From Rhodosporidiobolus odoratus (taxonomy: Eukaryota > Basidiomycota > Microbotryomycetes > Sporidiobolales > Sporidiobolaceae): a stretch of 64,000 bases of DNA. The stretch spans positions 496,001-560,000 of the forward strand of contig JAOANU010000004.1 in assembly GCA_034387635.1 (NCBI GenBank), given 5' to 3'. The notes beneath the pieces were generated by a model. That model did not search any database, had not been told where the DNA came from, and worked only from the letters and a program-made list of their open reading frames with translations. How positions within the stretch are numbered: the first letter of the stretch is position 1; the number at the start of each line of letters is the position of its first letter. This document shows positions 32,717 through 45,300 of the stretch, piece by piece. Made by a program: the position numbers and the translations under genes.

Positions 32717-35700
32717 CTACCACTCCGTCGACCCCTTAGCCTTAGTCTTCGACCCCCTGAAAGCGGCCCCATCCAACCAAGGCCAAACCGCACTCCTCTT
32801 CTCCTCATACTTGACAATCTCCTTCTCCTTCTCCAACGTCAACGAAATCTCATCCAACCCATTGACGAGGCAGTGTTTGCGGAACGGATCAACCGAGAAG
32901 GGGAAGGTTTCGCCGTTGGAGCGACGGACGACTTGTTTAGGGAGGTCGACGGCGAGGTCGAGACCGGATTTGGCGTCCTCGACTAGGATCGAGATTTGCT
33001 CTTCGGGGAGGACGACGGGGAGGGAACCGTTCTTGTACATGTTGTTGTTGAAGCTGTGAAAAGACGAGGTCAGCTACAAACGATGGGGGTTTGAAAGAAG
33101 AGGAAGAAAGAGGAACGTACATGTCGGCGAAGGAGGAAGCGATCACGGTGCGGATACCAAAGTCGAGAAGAGCCCAAGGGGCGTGTTCTCGAGAAGAGCC
33201 GCAACCAAAGTTACCACCGGAGACGACGAGAATCTTCGATTCCCTGTAGCCGGGCTTGTTGAGGATGAAGTCGGGGTTTTCTGAACCGTCGGCGTTGTAT
33301 CGGAGGGAGGCAAAGACGGAGATACCGAGCCCTGTGCGCTTGATGGTCTTGAGGAAACGGGCGGGGATGATTAGGTCGGTGTCGATGTTGGCTCGCTCGA
33401 GAGGGGCAGCAACGCCGGCGACGACCTCGAATTTGGGCATGCCGGCAGCGGCGATGGTGACAGGAGCGGTGACCTCGGGAGCCGCCTGAGACTGCGAGAT
33501 GCCGTCGTCCGCCGCATCCGCAGGCTGCTTGGTCGAGATGATGGCGTCGTCTTCCGGAACGATGTCCACGGCAGGCTTGGGCACTTCATGTGCAGACGGA
33601 GCGTAGTCGCGGACGTCGGCGAGACGGCCAGCGATGGCAGCGGCGGCGGCCATGGCGGGCGACATAAGATGGGTGCGACCACCCGGACCTTGTCGACCCT
33701 CAAAGTTGCGGTTGGAGGTGGAAGCGCAACGCTGTCCCGGGGTGAGCTGATCGGGGTTCATGCCGAGGCACATCGAGCAACCGGCCTCACGCCAGTCGAA
33801 GCCGGCTTCGGTGAGGATGCGGTCGAGACCCTCCTGCTCCGCCTGCTCCTTGACGAGACCGGAACCCGGTACGACCATAGCGTAAACACCCTCGGCGACC
33901 TTGCGGCCCTTGGCGATGCTGGCGGCGGCGCGAAGATCCTCGATACGAGAGTTGGTGCAAGAGCCGATGAAGACCTACAGAGGAAACGGGTGAGATCGTC
34001 GAAACAGCTGGGAGCAAGCGAGAGTGACAGACATTGGTGATCTTGATCTCCTCAATCTTTTCGTTCGGCTGGAGACCCATGTACTGCAGCGCGCGCTCAA
34101 TCTTGGCCTTGCCAGCCTCATTCTTCGCAGAGGCGGGGTCGGGGACGCTACCCTTGATCGAGACGGTGTCTTCAGGAGAAGTACCCCAGGTGACGGTAGG
34201 AGGGATATCGGCAGCGTTGATCTTGACGACGTGGTCGTAGTGAGCGCCCTCGTCCGTCTTCAGCGACTGCAGAGTTGGAGACGTCATGATCAGTCAAGTC
34301 CCTGCTTGAGCTCTGCTAATAGAAGGGGGAATCGCGCACCTTCCAGAACTCGACAGCCTTGTCCCATTCGTCACCCTTGGGAGCCATAGGTTTGCCCTTG
34401 AGGTAGTCGAAGGTGATTTGGTCGGGGCAGAACATTCCAGCGCGAGCACCACCCTCGATAGACATGTTGGCCATGGACATACTGCAGAAGCGACGTGCAT
34501 GGGTACACGAACACCAAGTGCAAGGGAACGGAGGGAGAAACGTACCGAGCCTCCATCGACATCTTCTCGATAGCAGTTCCGGCAAACTCGATGACAGATC
34601 CCGTTCCTCCTGCGGTACCGATGGTACCGATCACGTGCAGCATGACGTCTTTCGACGTAACGCCCGGTGCGAGATCACCATCAATCTTGACGAGCATGTT
34701 CTTCGACTTGCTCTGCAAGATGGTTTGGGTGGCCAGGACGTGCTCTACTTCCGAGGTGCCGATACCGAAGGCGAGGGCGCCGAAAGCGCCGTGGGTGGAG
34801 GTGTGGGAGTCACCGCAAACGATGGTGGTGCCGGGGAGGGTGAAGCCTTGTTCGGGGCCGATGACCTGCGGGGAGAAAAATGTGAGTCGGAGGACAGGAC
34901 GACGGACTAGCTTGGACCACGCACGTGCACGATACCTTGTCGCTTGTCGGTCATACCGAAGAACTGAACACCGAACTTCTTGACGTTCTCTTCAAGGGTC
35001 ACGACTTGCAGGCGAGAGTCGGATCTGAACAAGAGAAGATCAGCTTCGTGGCTTGCCATTATGCTGAAACGAAAGAACGCACTCTTTGATGAAGGATGAC
35101 GAGTCCTTGTAGTTTGATCGGGAGGAGGTGGGGCTGCAGGGGTAAAAGAATCAGCATCGCGCGGGAAGGAGAAAGCAGGAAACGGGGACAAACACATTAT
35201 GGTCAACGGTGGCGAGGGTACCGTCCAGACGGCGGACCTTGCGACCAGCTTTAGAGAGACCCTCGAAGGCTTGAGGCGACGTGACCTCGTGGACGATGTG
35301 GCTGCGGCAGGAAAAGAAAGCAGGGTCAGTCCAGTCTCGAGATGTGGCGGTATTGCTCGCTTGTGTATAGTGGCCGAGTGTAACCACGCTGTCCTATGAT
35401 GGAGAGCGGGGCGACCCAGCTTGCCTCGCTGGAGGAGTCCCTGCAGTTCCGCCTCAAATTCCGCTAGCCGTTAACTTCCGTCCATCGCTCCTCCGGCATC
35501 CTCGCCACAGAGCTAGGACCATAGTGGCTGAGGAAGAACCTCGGCGACCCGCCAGTGCCCGTTAGCCGCCCTCGCTGTCCACTCAGTTCCGAAGCCGAAT
35601 GGGCGCAAGGAAAAGGGAGTCGACATACCGGTCGATGTACATGATAGCGACGCCAGAATTGTCCATATGGACGACATGGTTGTCGAAGACCTGTACAAGC

Positions 35701-35851
35701 AGTCGTCCAGTCAGCTCATCTTGTTTTTGAGAATGTTCGGCAAGTTGGTGCAGGGTGGAGGCGACCAGAACAAGATGCGGGAGTTAGACGTAGGCATGGA
35801 GAGACAGCGCACCTTGTCGTACAGCGTTCTTGGTCCAGCAGTAGCACTCAT
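32717..35851 (-). CDS. LEU1: 3-isopropylmalate dehydratase (fused fungal isomerase)
   Basis: Converts 2- to 3-isopropylmalate in leucine synthesis using a 4Fe-4S cluster. The start at 35851 reads [20 protein letters not shown], as is usual for the large-subunit half. [15 protein letters not shown], the substrate block [20 protein letters not shown] (34830) and the three cluster cysteines follow: IGSCTNSR near 33965 and [12 protein letters not shown] near 33765. A linker (about 33600-33450) leads to the small-subunit half with [15 protein letters not shown] (33370), [17 protein letters not shown] (33190) and the C-terminus [11 protein letters not shown]. Both halves are in one protein, as in fungi. 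About eight introns interrupt it. The second, 35301-35629, is some 330 bases long, far longer than the rest. All key residues I can place are intact. Confidence 0.97.
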
Positions 35852-36039
35852 CGTATCTATCTAGCCTTGTAATGGTAGACCAGAAGGCTGTTGCCGCTTG
35901 CCCGCCCACACTCTCGAAGACGAGTCAAAACGACTTTTACTAATCAACCGTAATCGACAGGACAACACTCTAATCACAAAATCTAATCTAAATCCACCCG
36001 CAGCACCACTGTGCCGAGGCTCCCGTCCGTACTGCCGGA

Positions 36040-37325
36040 TCAATCACATTCACCCAATATCACTTCGACCGCTTCTGCGAAGGTTCCCACAACGTAGTCT
36101 GGCCTAGGAGCACGCTCGTCTTCTCGCTCTGCCTGAGTGAGTCGATCCTCGTCGCCCGGGCGATATTTGCCTGTCCGAACGAGAAAACGAGTCAACCCGA
36201 GGGCTGCGACGGCGGGTCCGACGTCCTGGAAGTAGTCGTCGCCGACCTAGAAGATACACAATGGTCAGCAGGGAAGGCCGAGGAGGAGGAAGTGAGAGGT
36301 GCACCATGCCAATCTCGGAATTGGAAAAACCATGCGAAGCGAGCGAATCGAGGGCGAGTTGGAAGAATGCCTTCTCTGGCTTGCCAACTGAATGAAGTGA
36401 GAGTGGCACTCAGTACCTGACCAGGATGCGTACCCGAATGAAGGAGAAAAGCCGTACCAACTTCCGCTCTGCATCCTGCCGCTTCTTCGAGAGCAGTAAT
36501 GAACGGACCTTCCACACAGGTGAGTTAGCGCGAGCAAGGCCGGAAAATCAGAATGAGGTGTATGCTCACCAGGACCCAAGCTCAGCTTCCCATCCTTGTC
36601 CCCAAAGTACTTGGCTTTGTGCGTAACGATAAGAGGGACTTTTCCTCTTGCGCCTCCGCCTTCTTCGGCGACAAGGAGGCGAAACGCTTGATTCAGCTTC
36701 GAGTATTCGAAGGAGTTGGGCGACAGACCGATCGCAACTGAATCGTAGGGCGGAGCGGGAGGCGGAAAGTCGGAAAGGGCTGAAGGGGTGAGCAGGTATA
36801 GAGGTCTGTAATACACAAATCCGTCAGCTAAGCTACACGGACGGCCAGATGTAAACCAGAGGCTTACCGTAAGTGCCGCTTGTCGACTAGATCGCGAACA
36901 GCTGACAGCGCAGTGAAGAGCTGCGACCGTGAGAAGGTCAGTACAGACTTGCGCCGTAAGCGATCACGGACATCGCACCTCCTCTTCCCGCACATCCAGA
37001 TCCATCTTCCGCATCTTTTGCAGTAACGAGGAGCCTGCGAGCGAGGGAGTCCGTGTTTAGTATGGGCATCGAGGAGGGTGAAGTGGGAGAAAGGGATGAA
37101 AAGTGGGCTCGCGCGACTCTTTACTCGTATTTGATACGAAGCGCAGCACTACACCGCTATTTCGTAGCTTTTTCAGCGCTTGGGCAGCACCCGGAGTAGC
37201 TGCACCGCCGACGTGCAGTGTTCCGCTGAGGTCAATTAGAACGGCACGAAGTCTGCCGCAGTCGTCATGCGGCTGTCAGCGTGAGTGCCAGTCAAGAATA
37301 GACGGTTCCTCAAGTACCTTGCCAT
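36040..37325 (-). CDS. HAD-superfamily phosphatase, HDHD2/LHPP type
   Basis: The ATG at 37325 is in a three-codon first exon (MAR) that splices to LRAVLIDLSGTLHVGG, so motif I (D-x-x-G-T) falls right after the first intron. The order then follows HDHD2: GAAQALKKLRNSG, LRFVSNTSKESSSLLLQKMR, EEELFTALSAVRDLV, HLRPLYLLTPSAL, SVAIGLSPNSFEYSKLNQAF, HKAKYF with DGKLSLGPGPFITALEEAAG, VVGKPEKAFFQLAL and GMV/GDDYFQDVG. The end is YVVGTFAEAVEVILGECD at 36040. The second aspartate of motif I (DxD) is serine here, as animal HDHD2 proteins have asparagine, so classical phosphoaspartate chemistry may be weak. Substrate is unknown. Its 3' end is about 190 bases from the LEU1 start, so LEU1 control sequences overlap its 3' flank. 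Seven or so short introns interrupt it. Confidence 0.9.
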
Positions 37326-37660
37326 AGAAATCAGTCAGTAAGATGGAGATCGACGGAAGGTGGGACAGCTGAGCAGACTTGTCGACGTTGATCGGTTTGG
37401 ATTGGCTCGACTTTCAGGTTGCGTTCTGATAGTTCACTGCTATTGCTGCTCGCGCTCTCATTATGCCTGCTGGTCTCACAGAACACTCTGAGGTGAAGTC
37501 AAGGATGAGACTCCTGACTACGCTGCTCGTTTCCAGCTTCCTTCTCTTCTCCTTTCTCCCCACCTCGCGCGTGACTCTGGCTGCAGGAGCAGCACAGATA
37601 CACCTTCCTCGAGTCTTCTAGCAGACTGCACAACCTTGCAACTGCGCCGCGACACCCGAG

Positions 37661-40600
37661 ATGGGCAGGAAACCTCCCATGTCCCTCCCCACTCCCAGCC
37701 ATGTCGTCCCCGTCACTTCTCCCATCTCTTCCCTTCCCACGGCTCCTCCACCCGAATGTAACGTCCCCAAGTCCAGCCTCTAGTCGACCCAGCCGGACGC
37801 GCACCTCCAGTCTCATCTCAGCAGCGCAAGAAGAAGCGCAAGAAGAAGCGCAAGAAAAGGCAGGACGAGGGAGGCTTCGACGACGGCTCACCGGTCACTG
37901 GGAGGATCATCAAGCCCCGCAGCAAGACGGAGACGAAATCTGCCAGCGGAGTCACTGGGAAGGGAGCGGTTCAGCAGCGGCTGGAAAAAGTCTCGTCGCA
38001 CTCCCCAACTCGCCCAGCCTACAGCCTCTACTTGCGGCACTCGTTCTACCTCGAACGACGACGCGCCACCTCCGAACCCCTACGTATCCGTCACGGACCC
38101 CAGCAGCAATGTGTCCTTCACCAGCGACCGCTCCCAAGCCCAGCAGCACTCCATCGACTCTATTCTCGGCCCGCGTCCTTCCGAAGTCTTGGAGCAGAAA
38201 GATCGCGAGCTGCGCATCAAGCGGCAGAAGACGGCTGCAGAGGAAATGAGGAGACAGCTCATGATGGAGGTTGACGAGGACGAGGTGGAAAGTAAGGGAG
38301 AAGGGATGGAGGAAATCCAGCCCGTATTCGCAGTTGATAAGGGCGAGATGGAGTGGACAGATGAGGACGAGGAGCCAATCGTCACAAGCGTCTCCGACAC
38401 TCTTAATAGGCCATCAGCTATCTAAGACCCCTTGCGCTCTTCTGCAGGCGACCTCTCATTCCCCGCTCCTCAGCCGTTCGTCTTCCCGCCTCAGCAGTCT
38501 CGTGCCTCTGCAGCAATCCCACCCACCTTCGCTTTGACCTGCTCGTCGCCTTCAGCCGCCATCGATGCACCGCCTACCTCGGCTGCCCCGTTGTGTCCAG
38601 CGATTGCAGCTCCGGGAATCAAGCCGTCACCGTACGACTCACTCCCCAAGGCCCTTCCCTCGGTCGCTACTCCTGCCTCTTCTTCCGACCTTCTTAGCGC
38701 CGCCGCGGTTCTCGCCGGCAAGAAGCGCAAGCCGCAGAAGGGGAAACTGAAGTCTCGGTTCACGCCACTCCCGTCGGCTCCGTCTCCATTCCTTCCGCCC
38801 AGCGCAAGCTCCTCACGTCCTATTCGCTGGAGATGTGGCGCGCGGTACTCGGGAAGGAGCTGCGAGTTGCGCGCGAGGTCAAGGACGGAAAGGCGACTCT
38901 GAAGGAACCCGAATTAGTTTACTTGATCGCTGAGTTCCGCCCGGAAGTCAAAGTTGGGGAGGGAACTGTGAATCTGGAAGACGTTGCTTGGGAAAGGATG
39001 AAAGGGCCGCGAGGGAGAAGGAGGCCAAGCTGGATTGGCGTACGGTAAAGGAGGCGGATCTGAAGGACAGCATCATCACTGATCAAGCGAAGTTTGGCTG
39101 TACGTCGCTCCCCTCTCTGTCTCATGCCGTCCTCACGCCTGCTGGCTTTTTTTCGCCAGGTTGCTGTCCATCTTGACCTGCACCCCGAAGACCCCGTGCC
39201 TGTTGGCCGTCGATCGGCTAAGGGCCCAGCCATCAAGACCCTCATGGCCGACTACCCCCCCCCTTCAACGCACCCTTCTTCCACGCCGTTAACGTCAGAA
39301 GGAGCAGCCTTTGCTCGAGATCAGCCGAGCAGGTCTCTCCCCCTTTCTTACCCTGAAAGGCTCGTTCTAACATTGTCTATCCTGCAGCTCAGCAAATCCG
39401 TCACCTTCCTCACTCGTAACCCTCGCAACGATCGCTCGGCCAACCCGAAGAGGCTGCGCCAGGTGCGCCGCTTCCCTTCTTCTGCTCTTTTGCTGAACCT
39501 TCTCAACTCATTTTTCTTGCCTCTGACTAGCACCTCTCCCGCTTCGCCCTGCCTCAAACATATTCACCCCTTACCGGCGTCAGTCTTTCGTAGTGCGTCC
39601 CTCTACGCGCCTCCTCCTTTGCGCAACTACTGACGCTCTCCCTTTGTAGCGGTCTACATGCTCCCGTCAATCCTGACCGACCTCGACCAGCGCCTCATCG
39701 TACAAGAGCTCAACGACACGCTCTTCGACGGCAAGATTGATCCTCAGCAGCTCTACCTCGCCCTGATGACCCCATTGGCTTCAGTTGGGCAAGATTACGA
39801 CCGGTAAGCAGTCTTTTTTCCCCACTCCCTGCCATGCTCCTCTTCCCCTCCCCTTCTGGAAAACTCTCAGCTGAGAAAGCTCGACTACACTCGCTAGCCT
39901 CGAGCTCCTGGGCGATGCCTTCCTCAAGTACCTCCACTCCGCCTACGTCTTCGTGTCGAACGAGCGCACGACGCACGAAGGTGCCCTCCACCGTGCTCGT
40001 CTGCAGGTCATCTGTAAGGCCGAGCTCTGCGAGAAGGTGAGCAGCGCTCACGAGGCAGGTCTTCTCGTTATTGACGTCTTCCCGCTCGCAGGGCATCGAG
40101 GCCGACATTCCGTCCTATCTAATGTCCCGCCCATTTACCTCACGCCACTTTCTCCCGCCCAATGTCCAAGTCTTAGAACAAGAAAAGCCCCGGCCTACTT
40201 CTGCCAAGATAGGTGGGAAGACCATTGCTGACGCTGTTGAAGCGATTTTGGGTGCGGCGATTGAGACGGGGTACGAGCAGGAAGGGCTGAACAAGGCTTT
40301 CGACTTGGCATTGAGGGCGGCGAAGGCCTTGAGTCCGTTAAAACCTGTTTCTACTTGCGTCGTACCGAAGTGGCCGCTGTAGTATCAAGACCAGCTGACG
40401 AGCTTATTCTCCAGACCTGCAACTTGACGGCGTTTCCACCTGGGATGACTTCGCTGGCCTGTACCATTCACCTGGCGCTGAAGAGCCTGTACCGCCGGAG
40501 TATTCGCCGGTGGGAGGAGGTCCTGGGGTATCGCTTCAAGCATGCGTCGCTTCTTCGAGAGGCGTTCTCCCATCCGAGCGTGATCGGATCAAGTTCGTTT

Positions 40601-41942
40601 GGGAGGAGTGAGTGGTTGGGAGATGCGGTACGCTTACTTGACTCGCCCACGATAATACAGGTCCTAGACGGAGCTGACCGGAACCCCGTCTTGCAGGTTC
40701 TCGACTTCCATGTTTTGCGTTGGGCTTGGAAAGGATGGGGAGGCGCGTTCACGGAAGGACATCTTACGGAGCTCACGGGTGCGTCATGCTTCACTTCTCC
40801 TCGTACTGGCATGATAAAGCTCACTCGCTTTCCTCCTTCCTCGACCTTCTCAACCCTCTCCCTCTCCCCCTCAGGCGCCTGCGTCTCCAACGAAACCCTC
40901 GCCGCCCTCGCAACTGGAATCAAGCTCGACCGCTTCCTCACCTTCGATAACGAGCAGCTGGCGATCAACCTTCAGCTATATCGCGAGCGCATCGTCAAGG
41001 CGAAGGAGAAAGAGCTTGAAGCGCATAGGTTGGAGCAATGGGAAAAGAGGCCTTACTGGTTCACGCTGGATCCGCCAAAGGTAGCTATCGCTCTCAATCT
41101 CTCTCCGATAGGGCTCAGTCACAGCTGATGTACCATTGACTGTTTTCGGCAGGCCGTTGCCGACATTGTCGAATCCCTCTGCGGTTCCCTCTTCATCGAC
41201 AGTGGCTTGGACCCCGCCGCAGCCCAAACGGCCTTCGACGCCATGATTCGTCCGTTCATCGACGAGTGGATCACACCGACGAATATTCAGGTTGATGCGA
41301 TTGGGAGGTTGTTAGAAAAGGCGAGGGCGTTCGCGTGTGATGATGGTGCGTTGACGGCTCTCCCCTTGCCTTGCTCTCGGTGTGCCATGTCATAAGTCGA
41401 CGACGCTGAATCAGCGGGTGAAACCGCACGCAGTCTCGCACCCTTCCCCCCTAATCGATACCCGCACCGACCCTCAAACCGGGGAACTCATTCCCCGCCG
41501 CCTCACTCGCTGCTCCGTCGTCGTCGCTCACAACTGCATCCTCACGACGTGTGAGAGTGCGTATCCGAAGAACGTAACGAAGTTGGCTAGTGTCGCCGCG
41601 TTGGGGTTCCTCCAAGCGAGTACGTCGATTTTCCTCTTTTCTTACTTTGTATTCTTTCTGTCTTTCGCTTCCGCCTGTCAACTAGTTATCGTCCCGACCG
41701 CGAAGTCTTGATCATACTGACCCGCTCTCCTTACAGACCCCAGCTTGTCCCACCACGCGTGCAACTGCTCGAACGTCCGCGAATTCGCCCAAGAACTCGC
41801 CAACGAGGAGCATGGACGGCGCAAGGCGGAAGGGTTGCTTCCGGACTCGAATCTGAACGACTATGAAGATGAGACTGTTCCGGATGCGGGTGCTGCTGCT
41901 GGAGGTAGAGGGGAGGTTGAGGGGATGGAGGTTATTGGGTAA
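37661..41942 (+). CDS. Dicer-like double RNase III protein without visible helicase
   Basis: RNA-silencing endonuclease that would cut dsRNA into small RNAs. Two RNase III domains are clear. The first (39660-40310) has LELLGDAFLKYLHSAYVFV and GKTIADAVEAILGAAIETG. The second (40500-41260) has FKHASLLREAFSHPSVIG, SEWLGDAVLDFHVLRWAWKG and AVADIVESLCGSLFIDSG. Both keep the metal-binding E/D pairs (LELLGD, DAVEA; SEWLGD, DIVES), so both look active. A dsRBD-like end (ILTTCESAYPKNVTKLASVA) and an acidic tail close at 41942. Ahead of domain one lies VAVHLDLHPEDPVPVGRRSA, like the stretch after PAZ in other Dicers. The 5' part (37661-39000) is disordered, with a KKKRKKKR basic run. It reads in three successive frames near 38750 and 39000 with no credible intron there. 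The start at 37661 is a guess; the catalytic half is solid. Confidence 0.82.
37826..37861 (+). repeat. Basic-residue tandem repeat in the Dicer-like gene
   Basis: The twelve-base unit GCGCAAGAAGAA is repeated about three times and codes for a run of lysine and arginine in the likely reading frame. It may serve as a nuclear signal or simply be a slippage-prone tract. Confidence 0.8.
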
Positions 41943-42310
41943 AGGATGGGGGGAGGGAAGGGCGTGCTTGTTGTGCTTCTGGTTTGTTGTGGAGTGTGAT
42001 GTGCTTATTGCTTGTAGCCTACTGTCGTCGGAGCTCGGTTGTTGAGGCGGAGTGGGGATGCAAGGGCAGAAAACAATTGGGGGAAAAAGGAAGTGCAGAA
42101 AAAAACGGATGGATGATTGCGGCTAGCTCACTTCTTCCGCCTGCTGGACTGCACACAATGTGGGCTACCGTTGAAGACGACCGGGTGCAGCCACTTGATT
42201 GCGGACATGGCGAGACTGGGGTGGAATGCGGTGACGAGCAAGATTGAGTTTCGAATCTCGTTTTCCTTTTTCTGTCGTCGTTTGCTCGCAGCTGTCAACG
42301 ATCCATCAAG

Positions 42311-45300
42311 ATGGGGAGGATGGATGAGCATACACCTCCAGCGACTCCACCTCGAGGCTTAAGCAGAGTCCCTCCGCCGGCACCTCTCGCTCCTCTCACT
42401 TCAATCTCATCCTCACTCGACTGGCCATTACACGTTATATCTAGATCTATATCTCATTCCCCCGCTCCTTCCCTGAACACTCAACTCAGAGATATCCTAC
42501 ACCGATCTCAGGGTTCAGACTCGACCCTGTCCCCTCAGATGCAGACTCCTCCTCAACTTCGTCCTCCTCTTCCAACTCCTCCAACTTGTCCTCCTGTACA
42601 ACGCATTCCTGGTGCACTTCCACCTCTTTCCTCTCCTCGCATGCTTCCACCCATGAACGCCCACCAAGCCCTGTATGGTCAATCCCCCTCTTCCCCACCT
42701 CATCCCTTTTCCATCCCGTACGCTCAGCCCACCCGAGGCAGCACCTTCTTCGTCTCTGGCAGCGGCACTCAGCGACTCACAGGCAGCACCAGGACTCGAC
42801 AACCCCTGCCCATGCCGCCTATGACGGTCGGAGCAACGGACGGACCTCCTAATTCCGCTCAGGCATTCCTGCCAACCTTCCTGCCTCGCGCGTCCTACGC
42901 TCCACCTGCCACCGCCAATCCACTTCCTCCTGGCGCACAGCCTCTCCCCCTCCCAGGTCAGCCTTTAGCGTTTGCGCAAACATCGCAAACATCGCCTCCT
43001 CCGCCTGCGACCAAAGTCCCCCTTGCCGCCTCCTCGACGATTCTGGTACACTCCGGCTTCTGGGACCTACTCGCCGCGACTGGATCTCGGTTCAATGGCG
43101 CTCAGAGTCGCTTCCGTGCGGCTGGCGTGGCCAATGGACCGCTGCCCACGCCTTCCAGCCCGTTGAGCGGGAGCGGCGAGTCGGATCCGTTCGCAAGACT
43201 GGCAGCTGCTGGAGGGGTGGGCGCTACTGTGGTAGCGACTCAGCAGGCCAAGAAGAAGAAGAGGATCAGCGTAGATATGATAGGCAGGCCGAAAGAGTTT
43301 CAGTTCGTCCCGATTCCATCTTTACCTCCTTGCATTCTTGTCGCGTGGCGCGACGCGTCGCAGGTCTCATCAGCTCAATTGCGTGGTCAGTCCTGCTGAC
43401 GCTGCTGGCTTTCGCAGACATGTTGTACACGCCTCAGATGCGGAGCAAGCTGAAGCGCTCCTCATGCGCTGGGGGCTGGATAGGCAGGGCAAGGTCGGCC
43501 GTACGTTCTTCCGCTTCTTCCCTTCACGTCTTTCTCGCAAAGTCCGACGGATCTCCTCTCGCGCAGAGCCGGGATGGGCGCAGCCGATCAAGGAGGCCGT
43601 TCGAGCTGCGACACGAGCTGTCGGCATTGCAGAGATGCACTTTGCTCGGGACCAGCTTCAAGACGATGGAAGCGGTCTCAAGGTTGTCCACGGGCTGCCC
43701 GACTCGGTCATCAACGGCAGCAGCGCATCGAGCAACCGCAAGTCTCCACCTGTGCACGATGTGAGCATCGCAACCGCCGCCGCGGTCGAAGATGAGGACG
43801 TCTTCCCCGGCGAGCAAGACGAGGAGCACCTTCGTACTCCACCTGCGCCGCCCTTCGCCAACCTCGAACGCCACAACTCCGCCGATTCTATCGTCTTCCA
43901 CACGCCCCTGTCGACGCCACCGCCTCTTTCGCCTGTCAGTCCTCCGTCAGTCCACCCCGCTCAGCTGGAAGCTTTCGTCGCGGGAGGAACGACCCGTTTC
44001 TCCCCCGGCGCCTTTACCCGTCCTGGCGCGCCCATGTCGTTCGACCGCCCCGGCGCCCTTCACCCTGCATCTCAACTCGGCTCTCCCCTTTCTTCCCCTC
44101 CACTCACCTCCCCCGGCAGTGACCGCCCGGATCCCTTCTCCCTCCCTGCCAATTTCGTCCCTTCCCTCTCTACCATCGAACGTGCGGCTTCCACAAAGAT
44201 CTTCCTCGAAACGCGTTACCACGCCCTTTTGAAACAACCCAAATCACGCGAGATGCGCAAAGCTCTCCTGGAAAAAGAACTCGCCCGCCTCCAAATCAGC
44301 GACCGCGAGCGCCTCAAAGTCTGGGAGGCATTCGCCTTGAGTGAAACGGAGTATCTCAGGGAGATGAGAGCGAGAGTGGGGGTGGGATCGTTTGTCAAGT
44401 TGAAGACGATTGGCCATGGGGCGTTCGGAGTGGTTAGTCTTGTTAGGGATAGGGGGACGGGAGAGGTTTATGCTATGAAACAGTTGAGGAAGGCGGATAT
44501 GTTGAAGAAGGGGCAGGAGGTGCGCACCCCTTTTCTTCTACAATTCCCCCTCTATCTCTCGTCCCTTTTCACACGCCGTCGTCGCTTGCTCACGCTGTTT
44601 TGCAACTTGCAGGGTCACATTCGAGCTGAGCGCGATTTGCTCGCCGCCGCTGCGTGCTCTACTCGTTGGACCGTCCCGCTTCAGTACTCCTTCCAGGATC
44701 AAGATCATCTCTACCTGTGCATGACCTTCATGAGTGGCGGTGGTATGTCATCGCCTCTCTGGACTGCGCCACCAGCATATTGATTGATCGAGTGTCGCAG
44801 ACCTCCTCTCCCTCCTCATCGAGAAGGACACTTTCCCCGAGTCGATGGCCAAGTTCTATATCGCCGAGATGGTGCTGTGTATCTCTGAGGTGCACCGGAC
44901 TCTGTCAGCTATTCACCGTGACGTGCGTACTTTCGTTGCACGACCTCCCGAGCTGGGTTCAGACTGCTGACCTTTCTTATTCTGTGCAGATCAAACCCGA
45001 CAACTTCCTCCTTGACTCGCGCGGTCATATCGCTATCGCTGACTTTGGTCTGGCATGCGACTTCCAGTTCTATCATGTAGGCCCTTTCTCGTACTGCGGC
45101 GCTCGCACGCCCTCGCTGACCTTCTCAACTGGCTCCCCTTTCCCCCTTGCAACCTCGCAGGACTCGTCCTACTACGAACAACACCGCCGCGAGCTCCTCC
45201 TGAAGCACGGCATCGACCTCGAAGACGGTCAAAAAGGTACCCTCCGTCGCAATGCTGGCGCAGCGCCGTTTGATCCACCTCAACCAGACAACGACGACGA

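Noticed and set aside
37505..37621. Short frame with a signal-peptide-like start (MRLLTTLLVSSFLLFSF)
   Set aside because: Only 38 codons, no mature protein after the hydrophobic run, and it lies in the likely 5' flank of the Dicer-like gene.
42190..42262. Possible tRNA ending gagtttcgaatctc
   Set aside because: A T-arm-like phrase is present, but no paired acceptor stem, D-arm or anticodon arm can be drawn upstream.
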